From NCBI GenBank assembly GCA_003537575.1, contig DPRS01000001.1, positions 1 to 7,545 on the forward strand: a stretch of 7,545 nucleotides of DNA. Direction: 5' to 3'. Below are positions 5,605-7,545 of this stretch, piece after piece. Each line of letters starts with the position of its first letter. Position 1 is the first letter of the stretch. The position numbers and the translations under genes were made by a program. The notes under the pieces were generated by a model, which made no database searches, was not told the origin of the DNA, and saw nothing but the letters and a program-made list of their open reading frames with translations. This DNA is from Oxalobacteraceae bacterium (GTDB lineage: Bacteria; Pseudomonadota; Gammaproteobacteria; Burkholderiales; Burkholderiaceae_D).

Positions 5605-5874
5605 ATGTCTGTAGAAAATATCAATAAGGCCGCAATCATTGCGGATAACGCCCGTGGTCAAAACGATACCGGTTCTCCGGAAGTGCAAGTCGCCTTGCTG
5701 ACCGCCCGTATCAACGAACTCAACGGCCACTTCAAGATCCACGCCAAGGATCACCACTCCCGTCGTGGCTTGATCAAGATGGTCAATCGTCGCAAGAGCC
5801 TGCTGTCTTACCTGAAGGGCAAGGATGCCACCCGCTACCGTGCTCTGATCGAAAAACTCGGCCTGCGCAAGTAA
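5605..5874 (+). CDS. rpsO: 30S ribosomal protein S15
   Basis: An 89-residue protein, the standard length for bacterial S15. It is a primary binder of the 16S rRNA central domain and helps nucleate assembly of the 30S platform. The recognisable core is present: the GSPEVQVALLTARI segment (23-36), then HFKIHAKDHHSRRGL (42-56), whose His and Arg residues contact rRNA, followed by VNRRKSLLSYLK (60-71) and the basic end GLRK. The ATG has AAAGG at 5595-5599 with 5-base spacing. It has its own strong promoter and structured leader, and is followed by an intrinsic terminator before pnp. This is the arrangement familiar from other Proteobacteria, where pnp is expressed partly by read-through from rpsO. 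Confidence 0.99.
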   Translation: MSVENINKAAIIADNARGQNDTGSPEVQVALLTARINELNGHFKIHAKDHHSRRGLIKMVNRRKSLLSYLKGKDATRYRALIEKLGLRK

Positions 5875-5908
5875 TTCATTGCGATATCCTGTACCGAACT
5901 AGTCAGTC

Positions 5909-5948
5909 AATGCCCGCGTCAGTTCGCTGATGTGGGCATTTGTTTTTT
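5909..5948 (+). terminator. Intrinsic terminator between rpsO and pnp
   Basis: AATGCCCGCGTCAG (5909-5922) pairs with CTGATGTGGGCATT (5927-5940) around a TTCG tetraloop. The stem is 14 bp with two G-T wobbles, followed by TGTTTTTT. It is 34 bases downstream of the rpsO stop. It should end most rpsO transcripts, so pnp expression would depend on read-through or on a promoter in 5949-6064, where I see no good consensus match. E. coli has a terminator at the equivalent place. Confidence 0.9.
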
Positions 5949-5978
5949 CTGGATTCGGCAGGAGGAGCAAATCGTAAA

Positions 5979-6005
5979 AGCGGAACATTTTCCGGATGGT
6001 CCGCT
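5979..6005 (+). promoter_or_regulatory. First hairpin of the pnp leader
   Basis: AGCGGA (5979-5984) pairs with TCCGCT (6000-6005). After an A/G mismatch, CAT (5986-5988) pairs with ATG (5996-5998), leaving a 7-base loop TTTCCGG. In E. coli the pnp leader carries a stem cut by RNase III as the first step of PNPase autoregulation. This hairpin is in the equivalent place but shorter, so the same role is only a hypothesis. Confidence 0.45.
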
Positions 6006-6019
6006 CGTGGTGAGGTGAA

Positions 6020-6042
6020 CGACGGCGCCTGAAAATCCGTCG
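6020..6042 (+). promoter_or_regulatory. Second hairpin of the pnp leader
   Basis: CGACGG (6020-6025) and CCGTCG (6037-6042) form a perfect 6-bp stem with an 11-base loop. It ends 11 bases before the pnp Shine-Dalgarno (AAGGA, 6054-6058). Its closeness to the ribosome-binding site makes translational control possible. It follows the first pnp leader hairpin by 14 bases. Confidence 0.45.
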
Positions 6043-6064
6043 GCAAAAATAGAAAGGAAACACC

Positions 6065-7545
6065 GTGTTTAACAAAGTTAGCAAAACCTTCCAGTACGGC
6101 CAGCATCAAGTTACCCTGGAAACCGGCGAAATCGCCCGCCAGGCTTCCGGCGCCGTGATGGTGTCGATCGAAGATACCGTGGTGCTCGCCACCGTGGTGG
6201 CCAGGAAGGATGCCAAGCCGGGCCAGGATTTCTTTCCGTTGACCGTCGACTATGTCGAAAAATCCTATGCCGCCGGCCGCATTCCCGGTGGTTTCTTCAA
6301 GCGCGAAGGCCGCCCTTCGGAAAAGGAAACTCTGACTTCGCGTCTGATCGACCGCCCGATCCGTCCGCTGTTCCCTGAAGGCTACATGAACGAAGTCCAG
6401 GTGATCGTGCACGTATTGTCGGTCAACCCGGAAATCGACCCCGACATCGCCGCCATGATCGGCACCTCGGCCGCCCTGTGCGTCGCCGGCATCCCTTTTG
6501 ACGGCCCGATTGGCGCGGCTCGCGTCGGCTATGTCGATGGCCAGTACATTCTCAACCCGACCGTGACGCAACTGGCCAAGTCGCAGATGGACCTGGTGGT
6601 CGCTGGCACCGAACAGGCTGTGCTGATGGTCGAATCCGAAGCCAAGCAACTGTCGGAAGACGTCATGCTGGGCGCGGTGGTGTTTGGCCACGAGCAGATG
6701 AAGGCCGTCATCGACGCCATCCATGAACTGGTGCGCGACGGCGGCAAGCCGGAAGTGCAATGGGCTCCGGCGCCGAAGAACGAGGCGCTGATCGCCCGCG
6801 TGACTCACTTTGCCGAAGCCAAGCTGCGCGAAGCCTACCAGACCAAGGACAAGCAGGCGCGCACCGCCAAGCTGAAGGATGTGACGACCGAAGTCAATAC
6901 GGCGCTGGCTGCCGAGGCAGCCTCGATCGGCGCCGATGCGCCGAATGCCGCCGATGTCGGCAATATCCTGTTCGATCTCGAAGCGAAGATCGTGCGTTCG
7001 CAGATTCTCGAAGGCGAACCGCGCATCGACGGCCGCGACACCCGCACCGTGCGTCCGATCTCGATCCGCACCGGCGTGTTGCCGCGCACCCACGGCTCGG
7101 CATTGTTCACCCGCGGTGAAACCCAGGCACTGGTGGTTGCCACTCTCGGCACTGCGCGCGACGAGCAGAAGATCGATGCGCTGATGGGCGAGTACAGCGA
7201 TCGCTTCATGATGCATTACAACATGCCGCCGTTCGCCACCGGCGAAACCGGCCGCGTCGGCACGCCGAAGCGCCGCGAAATCGGTCACGGTCGTCTGGCC
7301 AAGCGCGCGCTTGTCGCCGCTTTGCCGGCGCCGGAAGAGTTCAGCTACTCGGTGCGCCTGGTATCGGAAATTACCGAATCGAACGGTTCCTCGTCGATGG
7401 CTTCGGTGTGCGGTGGTTGCCTGGCGCTGATGGATGCCGGCGTGCCGATGACCTCGCACGTGGCCGGCATCGCCATGGGCCTGATCAAGGAAGGCAGCAA
7501 GTTTGCCGTCCTGACCGACATCCTGGGTGATGAAGATCACCTGGG
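6065..7545 (+). CDS. pnp: Polynucleotide phosphorylase, 5' part only
   Basis: PNPase is the trimeric 3'-5' exoribonuclease that degrades RNA by phosphorolysis and takes part in the RNA degradosome and sRNA turnover. The reading frame starts at GTG 6065, with AAGGA at 6054-6058 and 6-base spacing. The resulting N-terminus MFNKVSKTFQYGQH aligns with the E. coli start without a gap. The window holds 493 codons plus two bases of a roughly 700-codon gene. Visible are the first RNase PH-like core, with the RNA-contacting loop FFKR at 77-80 (FFRR in E. coli), the all-helical linker (about 240-320), and much of the second RNase PH core. The second core includes GEPRIDGRDTR, the phosphate-binding SNGSSSMAS and DILGDEDHLG. 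The last of these contains Asp491, equivalent to catalytic Asp486 of E. coli. The second catalytic Asp and the KH and S1 RNA-binding domains lie beyond the right edge. Confidence 0.98.
   Translation, partial: MFNKVSKTFQYGQHQVTLETGEIARQASGAVMVSIEDTVVLATVVARKDAKPGQDFFPLTVDYVEKSYAAGRIPGGFFKREGRPSEKETLTSRLIDRPIRPLFPEGYMNEVQVIVHVLSVNPEIDPDIAAMIGTSAALCVAGIPFDGPIGAARVGYVDGQYILNPTVTQLAKSQMDLVVAGTEQAVLMVESEAKQLSEDVMLGAVVFGHEQMKAVIDAIHELVRDGGKPEVQWAPAPKNEALIARVTHFAEAKLREAYQTKDKQARTAKLKDVTTEVNTALAAEAASIGADAPNAADVGNILFDLEAKIVRSQILEGEPRIDGRDTRTVRPISIRTGVLPRTHGSALFTRGETQALVVATLGTARDEQKIDALMGEYSDRFMMHYNMPPFATGETGRVGTPKRREIGHGRLAKRALVAALPAPEEFSYSVRLVSEITESNGSSSMASVCGGCLALMDAGVPMTSHVAGIAMGLIKEGSKFAVLTDILGDEDHL

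Noticed and set aside
5903..7540. 545-codon minus-strand open frame opposite pnp
   Set aside because: It lies exactly antisense to the clearly homologous pnp frame. Its product is His/Arg/Gly-rich with no recognisable domain, as expected from the opposite strand of a GC-rich gene.

Overview
The window looks like core chromosome of a GC-rich betaproteobacterium, most likely family Oxalobacteraceae (Burkholderiales; Herbaspirillum, Collimonas or Janthinobacterium type). The placement is inferred from protein character (class I IlvC, a betaproteobacterial-type PssA, LeuA, RpsO and Pnp) and from gene order: ilvC, pssA, leuA followed by rpsO-pnp. I see no insertion sequence, tRNA, rRNA, CRISPR array, phage gene or attachment site.

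Layout: (1) 1-439 is the 3' end of ilvC, closed by a textbook intrinsic terminator at 485-511. (2) 525-1286 encodes an exported SIMPL-domain (DUF541) protein whose Shine-Dalgarno sits directly behind that terminator. (3) 1475-2386 is pssA and 2478-3011 is a Kbp-type BON-LysM protein. (4) 3288-4838 is leuA, preceded by a 276-base gap with a possible promoter and a 12-base perfect palindrome. (5) 4898-5398, on the minus strand, is a lipoprotein made of two BamE/SmpA-like repeats; it converges on leuA across a strong hairpin. (6) Divergent from it lie rpsO (5605-5874) and pnp (from 6065, GTG start, running off the window). A clear sigma70-type promoter, a structured rpsO leader, an intrinsic terminator between rpsO and pnp, and a two-hairpin pnp leader surround them.

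How the genes fit together: ilvC and leuA serve branched-chain amino-acid synthesis. IlvC acts in the common valine/isoleucine route, and LeuA commits 2-ketoisovalerate to leucine. pssA makes phosphatidylserine, the precursor of phosphatidylethanolamine. The SIMPL protein and the lipoprotein are cell-envelope proteins of unproven function. Kbp is a cytoplasmic potassium-binding protein. rpsO and pnp form the widespread ribosomal protein S15 / polynucleotide phosphorylase pair.

The coding content is ordinary housekeeping, and I see no convincing undescribed multi-gene system. The most interesting signals are in RNA: a hairpin plus T-run almost exactly at the predicted rpsO transcription start, a tandem-repeat leader before rpsO that can fold in two exclusive ways, paired hairpins before pnp, and a terminator lying between any upstream promoter and the SIMPL gene.
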